From: Rhodopseudomonas sp.
GTDB taxonomy: Bacteria > Pseudomonadota > Alphaproteobacteria > Rhizobiales > Xanthobacteraceae
NCBI GenBank assembly: GCA_016124795.1
Contig: WGNB01000063.1
Coordinates: 1-37,766, forward strand
Length of the DNA stretch: 37,766 nt
Direction of reading: 5' to 3'
The position numbers and the translations under genes are program-made. Under the pieces are notes generated by a model that saw only the letters and a list, made by a program, of their open reading frames with translations, searched no databases and had not been told where the DNA came from. Within the stretch, counting starts at the first letter, position 1. Each line of letters starts with the position of its first letter. Below are positions 14,883 through 23,591 of this stretch, one piece after another.

Positions 14883-16142
14883 ATGTCGCCATTAAGACAG
14901 TCGATGGTGTCGGTCGCGGCGCTGATGTTGAGCGTTTCGGTGCTGCTGATGGGCAGCGGACTTCTCGGCACCTTGGTACCGGTGCGCGCCAATCTCGAAC
15001 TGTTCAGCGGCATCGATATCGGCATTCTCGGCTCGTTCTATTTTCTCGGCTTCACGCTCGGTTGTCTGTCGGGCCCGCTGCTGATCGCGCGGGTCGGCCA
15101 CATCCGCACATATCTTGCCTTTGTCTGCGTCGCGTCGATTGCCGCGCTCGTGCATGCGCTGTCGGTCGAACCGTGGACCTGGTGGCTGATGAGGGCGATC
15201 ACCGGCTTCTGTTTCGCGGTGCTGTTCATCGTGATCGAAAGTTGGCTCAACGAACGTTCCGATAACGCGACGCGCGGCACGGTGTTCTCGATCTACATGG
15301 TGATCAATCTGACCGTGTTGATGATCGGTCAGATGATGCTGACGCTCGCCAATCCGCAGACCTTCGCGTTGTTTGCCGCGGCGGCCATCCTGTTCTCGTT
15401 GGCGGCTCTGCCGGTGGCGATGACCAAGTCGCAATCGCCGGAGCCTATTCCGGTGATCCGGCCGCGTCTGATCCGGCTTTATACGTTATCGCCGGTCGGC
15501 TTCATGGGATGCTTTGCCGTCGGTCTCGCCAATGGCGCGTTCTGGTCGCTCGGCGCTGTGTTCGCGATGGATCGCGGCCTGAACACCGCCGGCATTGCCT
15601 TGTTCATGAGTGCGGTGGTGCTCGGCGGCGCGATGGGGCAATGGCCGCTCGGCAAGATTTCCGATCTGGTCGACCGTCGTTATGTCATTCTGGCCAACTG
15701 CGTCGGCGCGGCGCTGGCGGCGATCGCGCTCAGCCTGTTGCCGTCGTCGAGCGAGACGTCGATGCTGGTCGCCGGCTTCTGCTTCGGCGCCTTCGCGCTG
15801 CCGCTTTATGCGCTGTCGGTCGCGCATGCCAACGACTTCACACCGGCGACCGACTATGTCGAGACTTCGAGCGGCTTGCTGCTGGTGTTGGGGCTGGGAT
15901 CGAGCATCGGACCGACCTTGTCGTCGCTGCTCGACAGTCTGACCTCGGGCCAGGCGCTGTTCATGTACACCGCTGTCGTTCACGTCGTCGTCGGCGGTTT
16001 CGTGGTCTGGCGGATCACCCGTCGCGCGCCGGTCGCCGTCGACGACAAGGGCGATTTCACGGCGACCTTGGTAGCGACGCAGACCGTCGCGCCGATCGAG
16101 GAGATCAAGGCGCCGCTGGCCGGCGCTGTCGCCACGCCCTGA
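14883..16142 (+). CDS. MFS transporter, YcaD-like
   Basis: A 419-residue major facilitator with 12 predicted membrane segments. It starts at once with a hydrophobic segment (VSVAALMLSVSVLLMGSGLLG). The A-like loop motif after helix 2 is GPLLIARVGH, and the central loop lies near residues 195-205 (TKSQSPEPIPVIRP). The helix-8 region shows GAMGQWPLGKISDLVDRR, a second MFS loop motif. The family exports or takes up small molecules, but the substrate cannot be told. It is divergent from the gpsA-phosphatase-synthase run across a 459-base gap with palindromes, so shared control is possible. The ATG follows GGGATGTGA, a moderate ribosome-binding site. Confidence 0.87.
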   Translation: MSPLRQSMVSVAALMLSVSVLLMGSGLLGTLVPVRANLELFSGIDIGILGSFYFLGFTLGCLSGPLLIARVGHIRTYLAFVCVASIAALVHALSVEPWTWWLMRAITGFCFAVLFIVIESWLNERSDNATRGTVFSIYMVINLTVLMIGQMMLTLANPQTFALFAAAAILFSLAALPVAMTKSQSPEPIPVIRPRLIRLYTLSPVGFMGCFAVGLANGAFWSLGAVFAMDRGLNTAGIALFMSAVVLGGAMGQWPLGKISDLVDRRYVILANCVGAALAAIALSLLPSSSETSMLVAGFCFGAFALPLYALSVAHANDFTPATDYVETSSGLLLVLGLGSSIGPTLSSLLDSLTSGQALFMYTAVVHVVVGGFVVWRITRRAPVAVDDKGDFTATLVATQTVAPIEEIKAPLAGAVATP

Positions 16143-16172
16143 GCGCGGCGCGTATCGTCCGTCGCCGTGCCG

Positions 16173-16994
16173 TCAGCCGTTGCCGGCCAGCGCCTTCTTC
16201 AGGCTCAAAAGATCGCGCCAGGCGAAACGCTTCTGTGGCCGGCTGGCGAGCAGGAAGTCGGGATGAAAGGTCGTGATCGCGGCGATCTCGCGCGTGCCGG
16301 TATCGTAGGTCGTCCAGCGGCCGCGCGCCTTGGTGATCGGCTCCTGAATGCCGAGCAGGGCCTGCATCGCCGGTTTGCCGAGGCAGACCAGGATATCCGG
16401 ATTGGCCAGTTCGATCTGGCGTTTGATGAAGGGCAGGCAGATCGCGGTTTCCTGCGGCGTCGGCGCGCGGTTGCCGGGCGGCCGCCACGGCACGACATTG
16501 GCGAGGTAGGCCGAGGTGCGGTCGAGGCCGATCGAGCCCAGCATCAGGTCGAGCAGGCGGCCGGCGCGGCCGGCAAAGGCCGTGCCTTCGATGTCCTCGT
16601 CGCGGCCGGGCGCTTCGCCGACCAGCATGACGCGGGCGGTCGGATTGCCGTCGGCAAAGACCAGCCGGCTGGCGGTGGCCTTCAGGGCGCAGCCGTCGAA
16701 TTTTTCCATGGCTTCGCGCAATGCGTCGAGCGTGGTCGCGGCGGCCGCGGCCTGCCGGGCGGCAAGCGCGGCTTCGTCCGGCGCCTGCGGCGCGGCGGGC
16801 GCCAGCGCCGGGCTCTGCCGGATGACGGGCGGCGATAGAGCGCCCGGTGATGGCGTGGCCGGGCGCACCGCGACCGGCGGCGTGTCGGCTTGCGCGAAAT
16901 GGTCGATCGGGTCCTCGCCGACCAGCGCGTCGACCCCGGCTTCCAGATAGAAGTCGAGCAGCGCGCGCGGCGAATTATCCTGTGTCGGCATCAT
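16173..16994 (-). CDS. Family 4-like uracil-DNA glycosylase with two of four Fe-S cysteines replaced
   Basis: About 273 residues. The catalytic domain starts near residue 110, with GEAPGRDEDIEG (motif A), the RPPGNRAP segment, and the HPD motif in TTFHPDFLL (motif B, HPx). Family 4 enzymes have CxxC, then KCRPP and IC as Fe-S ligands. Here the first pair reads FDGC, so one Cys is Phe, and KCRPP reads PWRPP, so another is Trp; the second Cys of the pair and the last one (AICLPF) remain. The 4Fe-4S cluster is therefore probably absent. I believe PWRPPGNR is common in alphaproteobacteria. The first 100 residues are a Pro/Ala-rich extension. The ATG at 16994 or 16991 may be used; 17012 is possible. 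Confidence 0.85.
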   Translation of the reverse strand: MMPTQDNSPRALLDFYLEAGVDALVGEDPIDHFAQADTPPVAVRPATPSPGALSPPVIRQSPALAPAAPQAPDEAALAARQAAAAATTLDALREAMEKFDGCALKATASRLVFADGNPTARVMLVGEAPGRDEDIEGTAFAGRAGRLLDLMLGSIGLDRTSAYLANVVPWRPPGNRAPTPQETAICLPFIKRQIELANPDILVCLGKPAMQALLGIQEPITKARGRWTTYDTGTREIAAITTFHPDFLLASRPQKRFAWRDLLSLKKALAGNG

Positions 16995-17149
16995 CGGACG
17001 ACCATAGCACACTCAAGACGGCGGCTGCGCGATTGCCCGGCCTGTGTAAAAGTGGAAAAAGGAGAAAGCTGGAGAAGATTCATGTCGTGCGTATGGTCTG
17101 ATCCGAAAACCGCCAGCCAATTTCCGGGATCATGCGCGAGGAGAAACCG

Positions 17150-18817
17150 ATGACCGACCTGCCCGCCCGCGAAGCCATTGAACGAGAAGCGATGGAATTC
17201 GACGTCGTTATCGTCGGCGCGGGGCCGGCCGGCCTCGCCGCCGCGATCCGGCTCAAGCAGCTCAACGCCGATCTCAATGTGGTGGTGGTCGAGAAGGGCT
17301 CCGAGGTTGGCGCGCATATCCTGTCGGGCGCGGTGATCGATCCTGTCGGCCTCGACAAGCTGCTGCCGGAATGGCGTTCGGAAGACACCCCGATCAAGAC
17401 CCCGGTCACCGACGACCGCTTCTATTTCCTTGGGCCGGGCGCCGCGCTGCGGCTGCCGAATTTCATGATGCCGCCGCTGATGGGCAATCACGGCAATTAT
17501 ATCGTTTCGCTTGGCAATGTCTGCCGCTGGCTGGCCGGCAAGGCCGAGGCGCTCGGCGTCGAGATCTATCCCGGCTTTGCCGCATCCGAAGTGCTGTTCG
17601 ACGACAACGGCGCGGTCAAGGGTATCGCCACCGGCGACATGGGTATCGGCAAGGATGGCGAGGCCAAGGACAGCTTCACGCGCGGCATGGAACTGCACGC
17701 CAAATACACGCTGTTCGCCGAAGGCGCGCGCGGCAATCTCGGCAAGCAGTTGATCGTCAAATTCGGTCTGGGCGACGGTCGCGAGCCGCAGAAATTCGGA
17801 ATTGGCCTGAAGGAACTGTGGCAGATCGATCCGGCCAAGCACAAGAAGGGGCTGGTACAGCATTCCTTCGGCTGGCCGCTCGACATGGAAACCGGCGGCG
17901 GTTCGTTCCTTTATCACTTCGATGACAATCTGGTGTCGGTCGGCTTCGTGCTGCATCTCAACTACAAGAATCCCTATCTGTCGCCGTTCGAGGAATTCCA
18001 GCGTTTCAAGACCCATCCGAAGGTGTGCGATACCTTCGCGGGCGGCAAACGCCTGGCTTACGGCGCGCGCGCCCTGACCGAGGGCGGCTATCAGTCGGTG
18101 CCGAAGCTGGCTTTCGCCGGCGGCGCGTTGATCGGCTGCGACGCCGGCTTCATGAACGTGCCGCGCATCAAGGGCAGCCATAACGCGATGCTGTCCGGCA
18201 TGCTGGCCGCCGAAGCGGCAGCCGCCGCGCTCGCCGCCGGTCGCGGCCACGACGCGCTCGAGGACTACGATGCCGCCTGGCGGGCCTCGCCGATCGGCAA
18301 GGACCTCCACAAGGTGCGCAACGCCAAGCCGCTATGGTCGAAATTCGGCACCTTGATCGGCATCGCGCTCGGCGGTCTCGACATGTGGACCAACACCTTC
18401 GGCTTCTCGCTGTTCGGCACGCTCAAGCACGGCAAGCCGGATTACGCGGCGCTGAAGCCGGCGGCGCAATGTACGCCGATCGCCTACCCGAAGCCGGACG
18501 GCAAGTTGACCTTCGACCGGCTGTCGTCGGTGTTTCTGTCCAACACCAATCACGAGGAAGACCAGCCGCCGCATCTCAAGGTCCGGGACATGGCGTTGCA
18601 GAAGTCGTCCGAGCACGACATCTATGCCGGGCCGTCGTCGCGTTACTGCCCGGCCGGGGTCTACGAGTGGGTCGAGGAAGGCGGCGCCGCGCCGAAATTC
18701 GTCATCAACGCCCAGAACTGCGTCCACTGCAAAACCTGCGATATCAAGGACCCGAATCAGAACATCACCTGGGTCCCGCCGGAGGGCTCGGGTGGGCCGA
18801 ATTATACCGAGATGTGA
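17150..18817 (+). CDS. Electron transfer flavoprotein-ubiquinone oxidoreductase
   Basis: A 555-residue monotopic enzyme that passes electrons from ETF, reduced by acyl-CoA and other dehydrogenases, to ubiquinone at the inner membrane. The FAD-binding motif VIVGAGPAGLAAAIRL lies near residues 22-37. A second FAD contact is AFAGGALIGCDAGF. The C-terminal ferredoxin-like part has RYCPAGVYEW and NCVHCKTCDIKDPNQNITW, giving the four cysteines for a 4Fe-4S cluster. Length and motifs are as in mitochondrial ETFDH. The ATG at 17150 has GAGGAGA close upstream; an ATG at 17132 is less likely. The ETF subunits are not in this window. A terminator follows the gene. Confidence 0.95.
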   Translation: MTDLPAREAIEREAMEFDVVIVGAGPAGLAAAIRLKQLNADLNVVVVEKGSEVGAHILSGAVIDPVGLDKLLPEWRSEDTPIKTPVTDDRFYFLGPGAALRLPNFMMPPLMGNHGNYIVSLGNVCRWLAGKAEALGVEIYPGFAASEVLFDDNGAVKGIATGDMGIGKDGEAKDSFTRGMELHAKYTLFAEGARGNLGKQLIVKFGLGDGREPQKFGIGLKELWQIDPAKHKKGLVQHSFGWPLDMETGGGSFLYHFDDNLVSVGFVLHLNYKNPYLSPFEEFQRFKTHPKVCDTFAGGKRLAYGARALTEGGYQSVPKLAFAGGALIGCDAGFMNVPRIKGSHNAMLSGMLAAEAAAAALAAGRGHDALEDYDAAWRASPIGKDLHKVRNAKPLWSKFGTLIGIALGGLDMWTNTFGFSLFGTLKHGKPDYAALKPAAQCTPIAYPKPDGKLTFDRLSSVFLSNTNHEEDQPPHLKVRDMALQKSSEHDIYAGPSSRYCPAGVYEWVEEGGAAPKFVINAQNCVHCKTCDIKDPNQNITWVPPEGSGGPNYTEM

Positions 18818-18835
18818 CGGGCGGGGCGTTGCCGG

Positions 18836-18861
18836 CCACGATGCTGCCACATCGTGGTTTT
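18836..18861 (+). terminator. Intrinsic terminator after the ETF-QO gene
   Basis: CCACGATG (18836-18843) and CATCGTGG (18850-18857) form a perfect 8-bp stem with a 6-base loop, followed directly by TTTT. It lies 18 bases after the stop codon, so the TPR gene downstream probably has its own promoter. Confidence 0.75.
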
Positions 18862-18982
18862 CAACCTAGCGACCGAGATAACGCCATGGCCGTTCTTGCG
18901 GGGGCGGCGCAAAAAGGCCATCTTGATCTAAACCTTGGCGGTTCGCGCATCGTTGGCGCCCCGCTGCATTGGAGCATCGCCA

Positions 18983-21082
18983 GTGACCTCTTCGAGCCTG
19001 TTCCGGTGCGTCGCCGCCGGCACTGCCTTTGCCGCGTTGATCGCCGTCAGCCCCGCTTCAGCCGCCGCCCAAGCCGCCGAAAAAGCGTCCGAACGCGGGC
19101 CGACCGCGCTGGATTTGGCCGGGATGAGCCCCTCGGGCAGCTATCTGGCCGCTCGCCATGCCGGCCAGCAGCGCGATGCCATCGCCGCCGCCGCTTTTTA
19201 CCGGGCGGCGCTGCGAAGTGATCCGAGAAACCCCGAACTGCTCGAGCGCGCTTTCCTGTCGCTGCTGGTCGGCGGCGATATCGACGGCGCATTCAAGATG
19301 GCCGAGCGGGTCGTCAAGGTCGAGAAATCCGACAAGGTGGCGCGGCTGGTCCTCGGCGTCCATGCGCTCAAGCTCAAGCAATATGCCACCGCGCGCCGCG
19401 AACTGGCGCAATCGGTGCGCGGCCCGATCACCGATCTGACCGCGACTTTGCTGACCGCCTGGAGCCAGAGCGGCGCCGGCGACGTCAAGGGCGCGGTCGC
19501 CACCATCGACCGGCTGTCCGGTCCGGATTGGTACGCGATCTTCAAGGATCTCCATGCCGGCATGATTCTCGATCAGGCCGGCCAGCACGACGAAGCCGGC
19601 AAGCGCTTCGAGCGCGCCTACAAGGCGGATTCCTCGGCGCTGCGGGTGGTCGAGGCCTATGGCGGCTGGCTGTCGCGCAACGGCAAGCGCGACGAGGCCC
19701 GCAAGGTTTTCGCCGACTTCAACAAGGTGCTGCCGAACCACCCGCTGATCACGCAGGCGATGGCGCTGCTGGATAAAATCGGCGCGGCCAGTCCGGGTCC
19801 GGTGATGGTCGGTCCGGCGCTCGACGTCGGCGCCACCGGCGAGAGCGTGAAGAAGGTGCAGGCCAAGCTCGGGCTGAAGACCGATGGCATTTTCGGCCAG
19901 CATCTCAAGTCCGCGGTCCGCCAGTTCCAGCAGCAGCACAAGCTCGCCGAATCCGGTGCGGTCGATGCCAAGACCTATGCCGTTTTGTTCGCCGGCGGCG
20001 ATGCGGCGGCGACGGTGCCGCCTCTGGCGACGTCGGCGCAGGCCGGCGGCGGCGAGGCGCTCTATGGGCTCGGCGCGTCGCTCGGCCGTCGCGGCGGCGA
20101 GGACCTCGGACTGGTCTATCTGCAACTGTCGCTTTATCTGGCGCCCGACCATTCGCTGGCGCTGCTGTCGCTTGCCGACCTGTACGAGTCGCTCAAGAAG
20201 CCGGACATGGCGATCAAGGTTTATGAGCGCATTCCGGCGGACTCGCCGCTGCATCGCAATGCCTCGATCCAGATGGCCTCCGATCTCGATGCGCTCGATC
20301 GCGCTCCCGAGGCGGAAAAGGAACTGCAAGCGATCATCGCCAAGGATCCCAAGGATCTCGAAGCGATCATGGCGCTCGGCAATGTCCTGCGTGGCCACAA
20401 GAAGTTCGCCGAATGCGCCGACGTTTATTCGAAGGGCATCGACATCATCGCCAATCCGCAGAAGTCGAACTGGGTGATCTTCTATTTCCGCGGCATCTGC
20501 TACGAGCGCTCGAAGCAGTGGCCGAAGGCGGAAGCCGACCTGAAGAAAGCGCTCCAGCTTTTCCCGGATCAGCCGCATGTGCTGAACTATCTCGGCTATT
20601 CCTGGATCGATCAGGGCACCAATCTCGACGAAGGCATGGCGATGATCAAGAAAGCCGTGCAGCAGCGTCCGGACGACGGCTATATCGTCGACTCGCTGGG
20701 CTGGGCCTATTTCCGGCTCGGCGACTATGAAGACGCCGTCAAACAGCTCGACCACGCCATTGAACTGAAGCCGGAAGATCCGACCATCAACGATCATCTC
20801 GGCGACGCCTATTGGCGCGTCGGCCGCCGGCTGGAAGCCAAATTCCAGTGGGCGCATGCGCGCGATCTCAAGCCCGAACCGGAAGATCTGCCGAAGATTC
20901 TGGCCAAGCTGAAAGACGGCTTGCCGGATCTGCCGACGGTGTCGCAGGCCAAGAACAATGCCAAGCCGGCCGACGCTCCGGCCGAAAAGCCGGCGGTCGC
21001 GCCGCCGGCGGCCAGCAACGCTCCCGATGCCGCGCCCAACGCGGTTCCCAATGCGGCGCCGAAATCCGGCAACGGCGGCTGA
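18983..21082 (+). CDS. Secreted TPR protein with an internal peptidoglycan-binding-like domain
   Basis: A 699-residue protein. The GTG at 18983 is chosen because it has GGAG 8 bases upstream and starts a signal peptide (LFRCVAAGTAFAALIAVSPASA); the upstream ATG at 18935 would spoil it. Residues about 45-265 are helical TPR-like repeats. Residues about 280-336 (LDVGATGESVKKVQAKLGL through DGIFGQHLKSAVRQFQQQH to AVDAKTYAVLF) match a PG_binding_1 domain. Residues about 355-650 are further TPRs, including LNYLGYSWIDQGTNLDEGM and IVDSLGWAYFRLGDYEDAV. The tail is Ala/Pro-rich. I recall Bradyrhizobium homologues without the middle domain. It may link a periplasmic TPR scaffold to the cell wall. ispE follows by 114 bases. 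Confidence 0.82.
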   Translation: MTSSSLFRCVAAGTAFAALIAVSPASAAAQAAEKASERGPTALDLAGMSPSGSYLAARHAGQQRDAIAAAAFYRAALRSDPRNPELLERAFLSLLVGGDIDGAFKMAERVVKVEKSDKVARLVLGVHALKLKQYATARRELAQSVRGPITDLTATLLTAWSQSGAGDVKGAVATIDRLSGPDWYAIFKDLHAGMILDQAGQHDEAGKRFERAYKADSSALRVVEAYGGWLSRNGKRDEARKVFADFNKVLPNHPLITQAMALLDKIGAASPGPVMVGPALDVGATGESVKKVQAKLGLKTDGIFGQHLKSAVRQFQQQHKLAESGAVDAKTYAVLFAGGDAAATVPPLATSAQAGGGEALYGLGASLGRRGGEDLGLVYLQLSLYLAPDHSLALLSLADLYESLKKPDMAIKVYERIPADSPLHRNASIQMASDLDALDRAPEAEKELQAIIAKDPKDLEAIMALGNVLRGHKKFAECADVYSKGIDIIANPQKSNWVIFYFRGICYERSKQWPKAEADLKKALQLFPDQPHVLNYLGYSWIDQGTNLDEGMAMIKKAVQQRPDDGYIVDSLGWAYFRLGDYEDAVKQLDHAIELKPEDPTINDHLGDAYWRVGRRLEAKFQWAHARDLKPEPEDLPKILAKLKDGLPDLPTVSQAKNNAKPADAPAEKPAVAPPAASNAPDAAPNAVPNAAPKSGNGG

Positions 21083-21196
21083 TCGCGATCAGGCGCTCGC
21101 CGCCCGGCGGGCGCCGCGCCGTCAGACGACGGTCGCGGCCTTTGCCGTCGCCACGGCCGGAGACGTTATGACGCCCCAGTCCGCACAGGCTTCCGC

Positions 21197-22069
21197 GTGA
21201 ACGGCCCGCTGACCGACACCGCCCGCGCCAAGATCAACCTGACGCTCCGCGTGATCGGCCGGCGCGCCGACGGCTATCATGACCTCGAAAGCCTGGTGGT
21301 CTTCGCCGACATCGCCGACCGGCTCAGTCTTGAGCCTTCGGCCGAAGTCGCGCTGACGGTGACCGGTCCCTTCGCGGACGCCAGCGGTCCGGCCGGTGAC
21401 AATCTGGTGCTCAAGGCGGTCGCGGCGCTCGGACGCAGCGTCGCCGGGCTGAGAGCCGGGCATTTCGACTTGACCAAGAACATTCCTGTCGCCGCCGGCA
21501 TTGGCGGCGGGTCGTCGGATGCGGCGGCGGCCTTGCGGCTTTTGGCGCGGCTCAACGGTCTGGCGCGCGACGATGCGCGGTTGATGACGGCGGCCTTGCA
21601 GGTTGGTGCCGATGTGCCGGTCTGTCTCGAACAGCGCGCCTGCGTCATGGCCGGGGTCGGCGAACGGTTGTCGCCGCCGCTCGAACTGCCGGCTTTGCCG
21701 GCGGTGCTGGTCAATCCCGGCGTGGCGGTACCGACCCGCGACGTGTTCAAGGCTTATGCCGCCGAACTCGCAAACAAGCCGGGGCATGAGGTCGGGCTCG
21801 GCCCGGTGCCGCGCGATGCCGCCGGGTTGATCGCCTGGCTGAAAGACCACGGCAACGATCTGACCGGTGCGGCGATCGCCTGCGCGCCGGCGATCGGTGA
21901 AGTGCTGTCGGCGCTGGCGGCGTTGCCGGGCGCTCGATTGACGCGCATGTCGGGCTCGGGCTCGACCTGTTTCGCGTTGTTCGGTTCCGCCGATGCCGCC
22001 GTCGCGGCGGCGCAGCGGCTCAAGACCGCGCGGCCCGGCTGGTGGGTGCAGGCGACGACGTTCGGCTGA
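21197..22069 (+). CDS. ispE: 4-diphosphocytidyl-2-C-methyl-D-erythritol kinase
   Basis: IspE phosphorylates CDP-methylerythritol with ATP, the fourth step of the MEP route to isoprenoids. The 290-residue GHMP kinase has the opening ARAKINLTLRV with the active-site Lys, the ATP-binding loop PVAAGIGGGSSDAA (about 97-110), the active-site Asp in VGADVPVCL and the third motif MSGSGSTCFALF. The start is a GTG at 21197, chosen because the conserved protein begins a few residues later; it overlaps the stop of a short upstream frame, which I do not regard as a gene. A polyprenyl diphosphate synthase that would use the end products lies 2.4 kb on, but not in the same operon. Confidence 0.95.
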   Translation: MNGPLTDTARAKINLTLRVIGRRADGYHDLESLVVFADIADRLSLEPSAEVALTVTGPFADASGPAGDNLVLKAVAALGRSVAGLRAGHFDLTKNIPVAAGIGGGSSDAAAALRLLARLNGLARDDARLMTAALQVGADVPVCLEQRACVMAGVGERLSPPLELPALPAVLVNPGVAVPTRDVFKAYAAELANKPGHEVGLGPVPRDAAGLIAWLKDHGNDLTGAAIACAPAIGEVLSALAALPGARLTRMSGSGSTCFALFGSADAAVAAAQRLKTARPGWWVQATTFG

Positions 22070-22080
22070 GGCGCTGTTCC

Positions 22081-23484
22081 TTAAGTCCGCGCCGCGCGCG
22101 CGATGGCGCGCCGCAACACCTCGAACAGCCTGGCATCCTGCGACTGCGCGACATTGAAGCGCAGGAAGCCGGTGGCCGATTGCGACAGGCTGAAGACATT
22201 GCCGGGCGCGAGCACGATGTTCTCCGCCAGCGCCGCGCGGGCGACGTCGGTGGCATCGATCCCGTCCGGCAGCCGGCTCCACAGGAACATGCCGGCCTCC
22301 GGCACCAGCCAGGGCTCGATGCCGAGTGCTGTCAGGCGGCCGTTCACTTCGGTCATGGCGCGCGCGAGGCGCAGTCGCAGCGCGTCGAGATGTTTGCGGT
22401 ATCCGCCGTCGCGCAGCGCGTTGAACACCAGTTCGGCATTGAGCCGCCCGCCGCTGAACGCGGTGGCGATCTTCAGATCGATCAGCCCCTCGATCCAGTC
22501 GCGGCGCGTCGCAATGAAGCCGCAGCGCGCCGACGCCGACAGTGTTTTCGAAAAGCTGCCGATGTGAATGACGCGGTCGAGGCCGTCGAAAGCCGCCAGC
22601 CGCGGCGCCGGCGTGCGTTCGAAGTCGGCGAAGATGTCGTCTTCGATGATCGTCAAACCGAATTGTTCGGCGAGCTTCAGGACCCGGTGCGCCGTCACCG
22701 GCGACAGCACGGCGCCGGTCGGATTATGGATCGCCGAATTCGTGATGTAGAGCTTCGGCCTCTGCGCTTCGAGCGTCGCGGCAAACAGCGCCATGTCGGG
22801 ACCGCTTGGCGTATAGGGCACGCTGACGATGCGGGCGCGGTGAGCGCGCAGCAGCGCATGGAAATTGAAATAGCACGGATCGTCGACCAGCACGGTGTCG
22901 CCCGGCTCCAGCAGCAGCCGGCACAGGAGGTCGATCGCCTGCGTGCCCGAGTCGGTGAGCATGATCTGGTCGGGCGCCGCTTCGATGCCGCGATCGGCCA
23001 TGCGCCGCGCGATCAGTTGGCGCAGCGGCGGCAGCCCGAGCGGCGTGCCGTAATCGGCAAGACTGCTGCTGTTGGCGCGCGACATATTGCGTAGCGCCCG
23101 GCGCAGGCCGTCTTCCGGCAGCCATGACGGCGGCAGCCAGCCGCAACCGGGTTTGAGGTCGGCATCGCCGGCGTCGAGCGATTGACGCGACACCCAGAAC
23201 GGGTCGATAGCGCGGTCGCGGCGCGGCCCGACTTCGGACAAGGCCAGCGGGGCCGCCTGACCGGCGACGTAGAAGCCGGAGCCGGGCCGTGACCGGATCG
23301 CGCCTTCGGCGGCGAGCCGGTCATAGGCTTCGACCACGGTTGAGGTCGATACTTGCATGGCGCCGGCCAGCGACCGGATCGACGGCAGCTTGTCGCCCGG
23401 CGTCAGATTGCGGCCGGCGATCCGGCGCCGGATCGCGGTCATGACCGTGTCGAGGCGGGTGCCGGTTTTGGTGTCGTCCGTCAT
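22081..23484 (-). CDS. MocR-type GntR/aminotransferase transcription regulator
   Basis: About 467 residues. The N-terminal winged helix of the GntR family covers roughly residues 10-75 (LTPGDKLPSIRSLAGAMQVSTSTVVEAYDRL). A fold-type I aminotransferase domain follows, with the PLP Lys in IGSFSKTLSASARCGF. MocR regulators sense pyridoxal phosphate or amino compounds and bind the gap to a divergent gene. The neighbour across the short gap is an EamA transporter, a common MocR partner. The start at 23484 (MTDDTKTG) is preferred because TATGCT in the gap could be the -10 element, placing a start at 23505 too close to it. Which ligand is sensed is unknown. Confidence 0.9.
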   Translation of the reverse strand: MTDDTKTGTRLDTVMTAIRRRIAGRNLTPGDKLPSIRSLAGAMQVSTSTVVEAYDRLAAEGAIRSRPGSGFYVAGQAAPLALSEVGPRRDRAIDPFWVSRQSLDAGDADLKPGCGWLPPSWLPEDGLRRALRNMSRANSSSLADYGTPLGLPPLRQLIARRMADRGIEAAPDQIMLTDSGTQAIDLLCRLLLEPGDTVLVDDPCYFNFHALLRAHRARIVSVPYTPSGPDMALFAATLEAQRPKLYITNSAIHNPTGAVLSPVTAHRVLKLAEQFGLTIIEDDIFADFERTPAPRLAAFDGLDRVIHIGSFSKTLSASARCGFIATRRDWIEGLIDLKIATAFSGGRLNAELVFNALRDGGYRKHLDALRLRLARAMTEVNGRLTALGIEPWLVPEAGMFLWSRLPDGIDATDVARAALAENIVLAPGNVFSLSQSATGFLRFNVAQSQDARLFEVLRRAIARAART

Positions 23485-23591
23485 CTGTACTGGTTTCCGC
23501 AGCATAACAGTTTTTGAAAATTGTATTGCTCTGTCGCTGGGAATGGAAGCCGGCGCGGCCGATAAAGACGAACGACCGGGGAGTGTCTTGG

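Noticed and set aside
14552-15025. A 157-codon minus-strand frame covering the gap before the MFS gene
   Set aside because: It overlaps the MFS start, has no membrane or domain pattern, and the region contains palindromes that fit a regulatory gap better.
21168-21200. A 10-codon frame whose stop overlaps the ispE GTG
   Set aside because: Too short and without support; it may only help translation coupling at the ispE start.
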